A stretch of 64,000 nucleotides of DNA from NCBI GenBank assembly GCA_913030605.1, contig CAJWEZ010000003.1, positions 52,138 through 116,137 of the forward strand, given 5' to 3'. The notes under the pieces are model-generated. The model worked only from the letters and a program-made list of their open reading frames with translations. It searched no databases and was not told the DNA's origin. The stretch comes from an uncultured Spirochaeta sp. GTDB lineage: Bacteria > Spirochaetota > Spirochaetia > DSM-27196 > Alkalispirochaetaceae. Below are positions 16,744-24,273 of this stretch, one piece after another (the first letter of the stretch is position 1; every line of letters begins with the position of its first letter). The position numbers and the translations under genes were made by a program.

Positions 16744-17564
16744 CACATCGCCTCCACGACCGCTTTGACCAGCCCCACGAACCTGTCGCGAACCATGCGA
16801 CCGGTCTCGATCACCTCGTCGTGGTTCAGAGGCTGGTCGAGAATGCCCGCGGCCATGTTGCTGATCGCGCTGATGCCGAGCACCTTCATGCCGGCATGGG
16901 CCGCCGTAATCACCTCGGGCACCGTGGACATGCCCACGGCGTCGGCGCCCAGCGTGCGCAGCATGCGGATCTCCGCCGGCGTCTCGAAGCTCGGACCGGG
17001 CATGTGGGCGTAGACCCCCTCACGGACGTCCACACCGGCGTCGGCGGCGACCTGCTTCGCCAGCGTCCTGAGCTCCGGCGTATAGGCGACGCTCATGTCG
17101 TTGAACCGCGGGCCGAGTTCCTCGATGTTGTGTCCGCGCAGGGGACTGTCGGTAAAGAACTTGATGTGGTCGGTGATCAGCATGAGATCCCCGGGGACAA
17201 AGCCGGTGTTCACCCCGCCGGCGGCGTTGGTCACGACCAGGGATTCGACCCCCAGAAGTTTCATCACGCGAACGGGGAAGACCACCTCGTCCATCGTGTA
17301 GCCCTCGTAGTAGTGAAACCGCCCCTGCATGATCACCACCTGCTTGCCGCCGAGTTCACCGAACACCAGACGGCCGGCGTGGCCCTCCACAGTGCTCACC
17401 GGGAACCCCGGAATGTCGGCGTAGTCGATCGCATCGGCCCCCGGGATCTGGTCTCCCAGCACGCCGAGGCCACTGCCGAGAATGAGCCCCACCGACGGTT
17501 TCACCGAGGTACGCTCCTGAATGTGTGCTACGGCCTTCCTGACCGCGTCCATGCGTGTGTCCAT
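16743..17564 (-). CDS. punA: Purine nucleoside phosphorylase (trimeric, PNP-I type)
   Basis: Phosphorolysis of purine (deoxy)nucleosides to base and (deoxy)ribose-1-phosphate. Motifs include LILGSGLGVLGD, the phosphate-binding GRFHYYEGY, VTNAAGGVN, the catalytic-loop AHMPGPSFETPAEIRML, MSTVPEVITAAH and ISNMAAG. Length of 273 aa is typical for the trimeric family. The start was set at the ATG preceded by GGAGGG; the longer ORF-track start runs into the upstream terminator. It lies between the nucleoside-binding lipoprotein gene and ahcY, so imported nucleosides and SAH-derived adenosine would meet here. Confidence 0.95.
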   Translation of the reverse strand: MDTRMDAVRKAVAHIQERTSVKPSVGLILGSGLGVLGDQIPGADAIDYADIPGFPVSTVEGHAGRLVFGELGGKQVVIMQGRFHYYEGYTMDEVVFPVRVMKLLGVESLVVTNAAGGVNTGFVPGDLMLITDHIKFFTDSPLRGHNIEELGPRFNDMSVAYTPELRTLAKQVAADAGVDVREGVYAHMPGPSFETPAEIRMLRTLGADAVGMSTVPEVITAAHAGMKVLGISAISNMAAGILDQPLNHDEVIETGRMVRDRFVGLVKAVVEAM

Positions 17565-17589
17565 CACTGCCCTCCAGTTGATCGGGTCG

Positions 17590-17610
17590 TTGTCGGATAC
17601 GTTCCGACAA
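17590..17610. promoter_or_regulatory. Inverted repeat upstream of punA
   Basis: TTGTCGGA-TACGT-TCCGACAA is a perfect 8-bp inverted repeat between the terminator of the nucleoside-binding gene and punA. It could be an operator for a punA-ahcY promoter or an extra hairpin in the mRNA leader. Confidence 0.45.
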
Positions 17611-17643
17611 AAAAAGACCGGGCGGCGCGAGGCCGTCCGGTCG
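17607..17643 (-). terminator. Rho-independent terminator after the nucleoside-binding protein gene
   Basis: On the minus strand a GACCGG(A)CGGC / GCCG(C)CCGGTC stem with one mismatch is followed by a run of seven T. A second perfect stem, GGTGCCGC/GCGGCACC, lies just upstream of it in the transcript. Together they should separate the importer operon from punA-ahcY. Confidence 0.7.
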
Positions 17644-17691
17644 ATCTGTTTCGCGGTGCGGTGCCGCGGGAGGCGGCACCTGCCCCCGGCG

Positions 17692-18753
17692 TCAGTCCAG
17701 GAGGTCCTGGATGTCGGCGCGGGTCTGGGCGATCTGAATCTCGCCGCTGAGAACGGCCTCACGGGCGGCGTCCACCGCGTCCTTGACTTCCTGCGGGATC
17801 ACATCGTCAAAGCTGTGATACGGCGCAATACCGGTGGCATCCTCGGCGAGACCGTAGGTGTGCGTGCCACCCTCAAAGGTACCGTTGGCAACGCTCTCGA
17901 GAACGACGTACACCGACTCGGGGATCTTCTTCACCGCACTGGTGATGACCGTGTCGGGGGCCACGTTGTTCTGGTCGACGTCGACGCCGATGGCGAGCAC
18001 GCCATTCTCACGGGCAGCCTGAATCGCACCGAGACCGGTGAGACCGGCGGCGTGGAAGATGATGTCCGCGCCCTGCTCGATCATGGCAACGGCAGCCTCG
18101 CGACCGCGGGCCTGGTCGGTGAAGTCACCGGCGGTGACCGACAGGACCTGCACGTCGGGGTTGGCGTACTTCACGCCCTGGATGAAGCCGACCTCGTAGC
18201 GCTCGACCGGCGGAATGAACATACCAAGCACGACACCGACGATCGGATCGGCGTTGAGTTTGGGGCTGGCGTCGGAGTACTGCGCCGTCATGTGACCGGC
18301 GAGAACACCGGCGAGGAAACCGCTCTGCTCTTCGCGGTACAGAATACCCTGGAAGTTCGGGATCTCCGGGTCACCGCCGATGTCGATACCACCAAAGAAG
18401 GTATCGGGGTTCATCTGCGCGGCTTCCTTGACCGCCTGCTCCATGAGAAACCCGACGGCAAACACGATGTCGGCGCCGTCCTCGGCGAGACCGGTCAGGT
18501 TCGGAATATAGTCGGTCTGCTGGTTGGACTCCACAACGCGGGCCTCGAAACCGAGGTCCTCGCCCATCTGCAGGCCCTGGTACGCGCCGTCGTTGAAGCT
18601 CTTGTCACCAAGACCACCGACGTCGGTCGCCATCGCCGCAACCATCTGGTCGCCACCCTGTTCCATGGCACCGGATTCCTCGCCCTGGCCACCGGCGAAC
18701 ACGAGCGCCGACGCAACCACGAGCAGCAGAAGAATACTCAAAGTCTGTTTCAT
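17692..18753 (-). CDS. BMP-family nucleoside-binding protein (PnrA/Med-like)
   Basis: Secreted or surface binding protein of ~353 aa for purine nucleosides. An amino-terminal signal (LSILLLLVVASALVFA) is followed by GGQGEESG; no lipobox Cys is present, unlike the PnrA/TmpC lipoproteins. The mature domain shows MATDVGGLGDKSFND, ALVYAVGFLME-like repeats (IVFAVGFLMEQAVKEAA), GIDIGGDPEIPNFQG and IIFHAAGLTGLGAI, all family hallmarks. AAGGAGGG precedes the chosen ATG, 23 codons inside the track ORF. It is the fourth gene of the importer operon, followed by a terminator. Confidence 0.92.
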   Translation of the reverse strand: MKQTLSILLLLVVASALVFAGGQGEESGAMEQGGDQMVAAMATDVGGLGDKSFNDGAYQGLQMGEDLGFEARVVESNQQTDYIPNLTGLAEDGADIVFAVGFLMEQAVKEAAQMNPDTFFGGIDIGGDPEIPNFQGILYREEQSGFLAGVLAGHMTAQYSDASPKLNADPIVGVVLGMFIPPVERYEVGFIQGVKYANPDVQVLSVTAGDFTDQARGREAAVAMIEQGADIIFHAAGLTGLGAIQAARENGVLAIGVDVDQNNVAPDTVITSAVKKIPESVYVVLESVANGTFEGGTHTYGLAEDATGIAPYHSFDDVIPQEVKDAVDAAREAVLSGEIQIAQTRADIQDLLD

Positions 18754-18847
18754 TACATCCCTCCTTTTGGGATTTGGTTTTGAACCGGAGCGAATTATAC
18801 ACGTCCGGAATGCTTCACACAATTATCGCGGAGTCGGTCCGCGACCG

Positions 18848-19798
18848 TCAGTCCTCGCTCCGCTCGATCATGAAGTCGACACCGTCGGCCTTCGGCGGAC
18901 GACTGCGCCGTACCAGCCCGGCCACCGCAACGACCGTGAGGACGTACGGCAGGATGATAAAAAACTCCTCGGGAACGCGGGCGATCTCGAATACCTGGAA
19001 CCGCACCTGCAGGGCGTCGGCGAGACCGAAAAAGAGCGCAGCAATGAACGCTCCGATCGGATGCCAGCCGCCGGAAATCATCGCCGCCATGGCGATAAAT
19101 CCGCGCCCACCGGTCATGCCCTCGGTAAAGCTGACGTTGCTCTCGATGGAGAGATAGGCGCCGGCCATACCACCGACGAGGCCGCTCACCAGCACGCCGA
19201 AATAGCGCATCTTGTACACGGACACGCCGATCGTCTCCAGCGCCAGCGGATGCTCACCGGAAGCGCGGACGTGCAGCCCCAGCTTCGTTTTGCTGAGGAA
19301 CCATGTGAACACGCCGATGAGAATAAAACTGAAGTACACGATCGGCGTCTGGTTGAAGAACATCGGCCCGAGCACCGGAATCGATGACAGAACCGGGATC
19401 GCCCAGCGGTAGTCGCCGAGCCCCACCGGTACCGGGTTGGTCGTTCCCGGATGCCCCACGATCATGATCATGAGGTACGAGGTGATACCCAGGGCCAGGA
19501 CGTTGAGCACCGCCCCGCTCACCACGTGGTCCAGGTGCAAGCTCACCGTGGCGAAGGCGTGGATGAGGCTGAACAGTCCGCCGAAGAAGATCGCCGCGAG
19601 CAATCCGATCCAGGGGTTTCCGGTTGCGCCGGCGACGATCGCGGCGACGAAGGCACCCACGGTCATGATCCCTTCCATGGCGATGTTGACCACGCCGGAC
19701 CGCTCACAGACGACCGCACCAATCGCCGCCAGGGCGATTGGCGTGGCGTTGCGGATCATCGCGGACAGCAGGTTCACTATGAAGTCGTAATCAACCAT
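18848..19798 (-). CDS. Nucleoside ABC transporter permease, second subunit
   Basis: Inner-membrane permease of 316 aa in the branched-chain/ribose permease superfamily. Hydrophobic helices include GVVNIAMEGIMTVGAFVAAIVAG and VSGAVLNVLALGITSYLMIMIV; the conserved GERSGVVNIAMEG-type segment reads CERSGVVNIAMEGIM. GYDFI at the amino end appears as DYDFIVNLLSAMIRNATPIALAAIGA. It starts 1 bp after the first permease stops. With the ATPase and BMP protein it completes a purine nucleoside importer. Confidence 0.92.
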   Translation of the reverse strand: MVDYDFIVNLLSAMIRNATPIALAAIGAVVCERSGVVNIAMEGIMTVGAFVAAIVAGATGNPWIGLLAAIFFGGLFSLIHAFATVSLHLDHVVSGAVLNVLALGITSYLMIMIVGHPGTTNPVPVGLGDYRWAIPVLSSIPVLGPMFFNQTPIVYFSFILIGVFTWFLSKTKLGLHVRASGEHPLALETIGVSVYKMRYFGVLVSGLVGGMAGAYLSIESNVSFTEGMTGGRGFIAMAAMISGGWHPIGAFIAALFFGLADALQVRFQVFEIARVPEEFFIILPYVLTVVAVAGLVRRSRPPKADGVDFMIERSED

Positions 19799-19799
19799 G

Positions 19800-21113
19800 T
19801 CAGGCTCCCTCTTTCACGGCGTTGGCGGCGTCAGCTTCCCGATGGCGCTGCCGTTTCCGGCGCCAGTTTCCGATGGCTGTGTAGATGTACCGAGCCACGA
19901 CCAGGAACAGGATCGTCCCCTTCACGATTTCCACGATGGCGCTCGGCGTCTGGGTCGTGCGCGCCATGAACTGACCGCCGGCGTCCAGGACGCCCCACAG
20001 GAGGCCGGTAAAGACGACACCGATCGGATTCCCGCCGGCGAGCAGTGCCACCGAGATCCCGTTCCAGCCGTAGCCCGCCTGGAGGTTTTCAAAAAGACGG
20101 TGATCCAGTCCGTTTACCTGGTTGAAGCCGGCGAGGCCCGCCAGGAACCCCGCGATCAGCAGCGCCCGGAAGATGTTTTTGCCGACCGAGATACCCTGCG
20201 CCCGGGCGGCGTCCTTGTTTTCGCCGACCGCGCGGATCTCGAATCCCCAGCTCGTGTAGTAGAGAATGTAGTGGATCAGCAGGGCCACGACGATCGCGAT
20301 CAGGATACCGGTATGGACACGGTAGTTGGCCTGCGGCAAAAACTGCTGAAAGCGCGGCAGAAAGTTGTTCGGCAGGATCTCCCACGTCACGTAGGGGTGC
20401 GTGCTCGTTGCGGGATCGCCACCGTTGGCGCGAATGAACACCGGCGACAGGTAGCGCGCGGTGTGCGCAAGCATCATCGTTGTGATGACCTCGTGGGCAC
20501 CGGTACGCACCTTCAGCAGCGCCGGGATGATCGTCCACATGGCGCCGAAGAGTCCGGCGAAGATAAAGATCAGCGGAAGGCTGATAATCCCTGGAAGCGT
20601 GAAGTGGATACTGAGCCACGCCGCCGCCATGGCACCCATGTAGTACTGTCCCTCGGCACCGATGTTGAACAGCCCCGCCTTGAAGGCGAACGCCACCGAC
20701 AATGCGGTGAAAATGAGGGGTGCGGCGTTCAGAATCGATATGTGCCAGTTGCGCACCAGTCCACCGAAAAAGAGCGCGCCGTACGCCTCGATCGGGTTGT
20801 AGCCCGTCGCCAGCATCAGAATACCGCCGAGGACGATCGCGGTGACGACGCCCATGACCGGGACCGCCATCTTGCGGGCGCTGGACCGGAGCAACTCGCG
20901 GAGCGCCTCCCCGCCGTTGAGCAGTCGGTAGCGCCACAGGTACACCGCCAGTGCGGCGACGATCAGCCAGATACCCCAGAAATAGTACGTTTCGCCGCGG
21001 CTCATCGAGGCGCCCAGCCAGATCACCAGTCCGGCGGCTCCCAGGACGGCCGAAGCGATCGTCAGGATCGACGGGAGGCGCCCGGGTTCCGTGTGTTCGT
21101 GTGTCGAGCTCAT
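19800..21113 (-). CDS. Nucleoside ABC transporter permease, first subunit
   Basis: Inner-membrane permease of 437 aa; the longer amino-terminal part (SILTIASAVLGAAGLVIWLGA and a second early helix) distinguishes it from the partner permease. Family motifs include APLIFTALSVAFAFKAGLFNIGAEGQ and the later AVGENKDAARAQGISV region facing the ATPase. It overlaps the ATPase gene by 4 bp (ATGA) and abuts the second permease, so translation is coupled across the operon. Confidence 0.92.
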   Translation of the reverse strand: MSSTHEHTEPGRLPSILTIASAVLGAAGLVIWLGASMSRGETYYFWGIWLIVAALAVYLWRYRLLNGGEALRELLRSSARKMAVPVMGVVTAIVLGGILMLATGYNPIEAYGALFFGGLVRNWHISILNAAPLIFTALSVAFAFKAGLFNIGAEGQYYMGAMAAAWLSIHFTLPGIISLPLIFIFAGLFGAMWTIIPALLKVRTGAHEVITTMMLAHTARYLSPVFIRANGGDPATSTHPYVTWEILPNNFLPRFQQFLPQANYRVHTGILIAIVVALLIHYILYYTSWGFEIRAVGENKDAARAQGISVGKNIFRALLIAGFLAGLAGFNQVNGLDHRLFENLQAGYGWNGISVALLAGGNPIGVVFTGLLWGVLDAGGQFMARTTQTPSAIVEIVKGTILFLVVARYIYTAIGNWRRKRQRHREADAANAVKEGA

Positions 21114-22642
21114 GCGCTTTGCTCCTTCTTGCCACCGGTCATGTAGAACCCGACCTCGCGTTCATCGGTTTCGCTGGCGACGAACTCCTTCACAATCGCG
21201 CCCTCGTAGAGCACCAGGATCCGGTCGGCGAGACCGAAGATCTCCTCGAGTTCCAGCGAGATCAACAGAACTCCGACGTCCTGGTCGCGCATCGCCAGGA
21301 TCTGGGAATGGATGTACTCGATCGCCCCGACGTCAAGGCCGCGGGTGGGCTGGCTCACCAGGAGAAAGGACGGATTTCGGGTGAACTCGCGCGCCAGGAT
21401 CACCTTCTGCTGATTTCCACCGGAAAGATGACTCGCAGGTGCCAGCGGACCGGGGGTTCGGATATCGAAGTCTTTAATGAGGCGCGTGGCCTGCTCCTCC
21501 ATGGCGGAGTAGTTCAAGCGCATGCCGCCGCCGGAGGCGTTGGGGGCGCGGTCGTGGTATCCCATGGCAATATTCTCGGCCACGGTAAATGGCAGGACCA
21601 GGCCGTAGCGGTGACGGTCGGCGGGGACGTAGCTGATACGTCGGTGAATCCGCTCCTTGGTCGTGAGGTCCTTGATGTCCTCACCGAGGTGCTTCAGGGA
21701 GCCGCCGGCGACCGACCGAAGTCCCATGATCGCCTCCGCCAGCTCGCTCTGTCCGTTTCCGTCGACGCCGGCGATACCGACAACCTCGCCGGGGCGAACG
21801 TCGAGTGACAGACCGTCCACGACGGCGACCTCACGGTCGTCCAGCACGCGGAGATCGTCGATCTCAAAGACCGGTTCCTGCTTGGCCTGGTGGTCGCTCT
21901 TTTCGACCGTGAGAACTACGGCGCGACCGACCATCAGGTTGGCGAGGTCCTCCTTGGACACATCGGCGGTGCGCCGTTCGCCCTCGATCCGCCCGCGACG
22001 CAGAATGTACACCCGGTCGGAGATCGCCTTCACCTCTTCCAGCTTGTGGGTGATGATGATGATCGATACGCCGTTGTCGCGCAGTCCGCGGACAACCGCA
22101 AAGAACTCCTCGACTTCCTGCGGCGTCAGTACCGCCGTGGGTTCGTCCAGGATCAGGATCTTGGCCTGGCGATACAGCGCCTTGAGAATCTCAACGCGCT
22201 GCTGCAGGCCCACCGAGAGGTTCATGATCTTGGCATCGGGATCGATTCTGAGACCGTGACGTTCGCTCAGCTCTTTCACCTGCTGGCGCGCCGTCCGGTA
22301 GTCGATCTGGGGGCCCCGTCCGGGCTCCGATCCCAGGATAATGTTCTCGGTCACAGTGAGTGTATCCACCAGCATGAAGTGCTGGTGCACCATTCCCAGG
22401 CCCCGGTCGATCGCGTCGCGGGGCGACGAAAACTCGACCTCTTCTCCGTCAAGGACGATGGTGCCGGATGTGGGTTTATACAGGCCGTAGAGCACATTCA
22501 TGAGCGTGCTCTTCCCGGCTCCATTCTCACCGAGCAGGCAAAGGATTTCGCCCTGGTTCAGGGTGAGATTGATGTCGTCATTCGCCAGTACTTTGGGAAA
22601 CTGTTTGACGATGTGCCGGGTCTCGAGTATCGGTTGGGCCAT
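21110..22642 (-). CDS. Nucleoside ABC transporter ATP-binding protein, two ATPase domains
   Basis: Sugar/nucleoside-type ATPase of 510 aa with two nucleotide-binding domains. Domain 1: Walker A GENGAGKST, signature LSVGLQQRVEI, Walker B ILILDEPTAVLTPQE. Domain 2: degenerate Walker A GVDGNGQSE, signature LSGGNQQKVILA, and Walker B with Ser-Gln in place of Asp-Glu (LLVSQPTRGLDVG), as is usual for the catalytically weak second half. First gene of the importer operon, with a GAGGAGG Shine-Dalgarno. About 70 bp separates it from the cupredoxin gene on the same strand. Confidence 0.94.
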   Translation of the reverse strand: MAQPILETRHIVKQFPKVLANDDINLTLNQGEILCLLGENGAGKSTLMNVLYGLYKPTSGTIVLDGEEVEFSSPRDAIDRGLGMVHQHFMLVDTLTVTENIILGSEPGRGPQIDYRTARQQVKELSERHGLRIDPDAKIMNLSVGLQQRVEILKALYRQAKILILDEPTAVLTPQEVEEFFAVVRGLRDNGVSIIIITHKLEEVKAISDRVYILRRGRIEGERRTADVSKEDLANLMVGRAVVLTVEKSDHQAKQEPVFEIDDLRVLDDREVAVVDGLSLDVRPGEVVGIAGVDGNGQSELAEAIMGLRSVAGGSLKHLGEDIKDLTTKERIHRRISYVPADRHRYGLVLPFTVAENIAMGYHDRAPNASGGGMRLNYSAMEEQATRLIKDFDIRTPGPLAPASHLSGGNQQKVILAREFTRNPSFLLVSQPTRGLDVGAIEYIHSQILAMRDQDVGVLLISLELEEIFGLADRILVLYEGAIVKEFVASETDEREVGFYMTGGKKEQSA

Positions 22643-22713
22643 AGCACCTCCTCAGGGACGACCATACTAACCCGAGGCAGGCACTTTTGTGCAGTGTTTT
22701 TTTGGCCCGGTGC

Positions 22714-23109
22714 CTACTCCACAACGATGAACGAGCCGTACATTCCCGCCTGCCGGTGTCCCGGGACACTGCAGTAGAACTCGAACTCGCCCGCCTGGTC
22801 GGCGACGAACTCGATCGTCTGGGACTGTCCGCGAGTGATCACGTCGGTGGCGGCGTCAAACTCGTCGAGCACCCAGTCGTGGCGGCCGCCGGTGTTCACG
22901 AAGGTGAGGCGGATCGTGTCACCGCGGTTCACCCGGATTTCCGACGGAACGAAGGACAGGCGGTCGTTCTCAACCGTGATCTCCTTGACCTGACCGCTCT
23001 GGCCGGTCACATCGATGACGTCCTGCGCCACGGCGGGCGCGACCGCGGCGCCCGCCAGGAGCACCGCAAATATGACCAACACACTCATCTTCTTCATGCG
23101 CTGGAACAT
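22714..23109 (-). CDS. Secreted cupredoxin-domain protein (plastocyanin/azurin-like)
   Basis: Exported small blue-copper-like protein of 131 aa. The signal peptide ends near APAVAQD. The mature ~100 aa form a plastocyanin fold: FVPSEIRVNRGDTIRLTF, the first His in GGRHDWVLD, and a carboxy-terminal Cys-x4-His-x4-Met cluster (YCSVPGHRQAGM), giving a complete type-1 copper ligand set. Likely a periplasmic electron carrier or copper handler; no partner is encoded adjacent. An ATG four codons in (MKKMSV) is an equally plausible start, and neither start has a strong Shine-Dalgarno. Confidence 0.88.
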   Translation of the reverse strand: MFQRMKKMSVLVIFAVLLAGAAVAPAVAQDVIDVTGQSGQVKEITVENDRLSFVPSEIRVNRGDTIRLTFVNTGGRHDWVLDEFDAATDVITRGQSQTIEFVADQAGEFEFYCSVPGHRQAGMYGSFIVVE

Positions 23110-23129
23110 ACCGCGGCGCGATCAAAACG

Positions 23130-24104
23130 TCAAAACGCGGAGACTGAAAGGTCTGAGAACCCGAAGGAGTACGTGTCCTGGAGTGTCCCGTCGCCGTCGT
23201 ACACCGCCAGCGAGAGCGTGAGCGACCCGGTGCCGACGTTCTCTTCGAGGTAGTTTTCCAGCGCCGCCTCATCCGCGAGCAGGTCCTCGGTCAGGTCGAG
23301 CGTCAGCTGCCCGTCGTAGGAGACCGTGGCGATCAGATTCCCCATGAGCGGGGTCCCGTTCACCGTGGTCGCCACCGTCATCGCCGCGCTGGCCCGTGCC
23401 GACACGGCGTAGGCAACCTCCACCCACCTCGGGGAGGTGCCGTCGCTGTTCCATCCCATGCGCGCGTCCACCGCCGCCGTCATCGCCGCCACCAGGTGCG
23501 CTTCCAGCGTGTCGGAAGGGCTGTCGATAACCATGAAAAGAGACCCGCCGGGCGCCGCCGCGACATTCTCGACCGGGTCAGCCGCCACCGACCGGGTCGT
23601 CCATGCGTTGATTCCGGCACTGGCGCGGCCGGTCACGGTCGTAGGCATATCGTTGGCATCCCAGGCCAGGGAGAGGCTCCCGTCGGCGGAGGCGGCATCG
23701 ACAAACAGATCACCGATCGCTTCGTCCACCAGCTGACCCGACGCCGAGAGCGTCGTCGGTGGTTCGGTCAGCTCGAACAGGTTCTCCGGTTCCAGCGTAA
23801 GCGTTGATGCCGCCGATGGTTCCCAACCCTCACCGGCCACTTCAAGGTAGTCAAACAGCATTCCCGCTCCGGTGGAGAACAGTTCCAGGGCCTCCGTTTT
23901 CGACGACACCAGCGTGTAGTCGGTCGACGGGAGTGTTCCAAAGTCTTCAACCGACGCCGGTGCCGCCGGAAGCGTCACCTAGTCCACCGGATCGACCTCC
24001 AGGCCGGGGTCCGACGCCACGGGAGTCGCATTGTCACAGGCGAACACCAGGATCGATACCAATACGACGGTCACCCCGCCGATACTGCTCCACACGTGTT
24101 TCAT
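23130..24104 (-). pseudogene. Lipoprotein gene split by an in-frame TAG
   Basis: The first part encodes a convincing lipoprotein signal (MKHVWSS... VLVSILVFACDN) behind a strong AGGAGG at 7-nt spacing. After 41 codons the frame meets TAG at 23979-23981, and the very next codon continues the same frame for another 282 codons. The downstream part is acidic and Ala/Thr-rich, with beta-like segments (LTLSLAVYDGDGTLQDTYSFGFSDL), and has no family I recognise. Without the stop the gene would encode a ~324-aa lipoprotein. It is either a recent nonsense mutation, a sequencing error, or a real readthrough/reinitiation site; a GTG directly follows the TAG. Confidence 0.75.
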
Positions 24105-24197
24105 GGAAAGACCTCCTGTGGAAGGGGGCAGGCCCTCTTTCAGTTTTGAAACTATGAAATTCAGTATATCCCACCAGCGGTGGACCTTGTATCGAAA

Positions 24198-24234
24198 CCC
24201 CGGAATTTGTCGGCCAATCAACCGAATTCCGGGG
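24198..24234. repeat. Long inverted repeat between divergent genes
   Basis: CCCCGGAATT ... AATTCCGGGG is a perfect 10-bp inverted repeat with a 17-bp centre. It lies between the lipoprotein (minus) and glycosyltransferase (plus) starts, immediately upstream of the glycosyltransferase -35 box. Candidate operator. Confidence 0.5.
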
Positions 24235-24238
24235 CACC

Positions 24239-24267
24239 TTGTACCAAACCGGGCCCGCCCGTACTAT
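24239..24267 (+). promoter_or_regulatory. Promoter of the glycosyltransferase gene, predicted leaderless
   Basis: TTGTAC, a 17-bp spacer and TACTAT; the -10 box ends 6 nt before the ATG at 24274. The expected transcription start coincides with the A of the ATG, and no Shine-Dalgarno is present. Confidence 0.55.
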
Positions 24268-24273
24268 CGGCCC

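Noticed and set aside
14809-17013. 734-aa plus-strand ORF
   Set aside because: Shadow of the second sugar permease and antisense to ahcY and punA.
19797-21146. 449-aa plus-strand ORF
   Set aside because: Antisense to the nucleoside permease gene.
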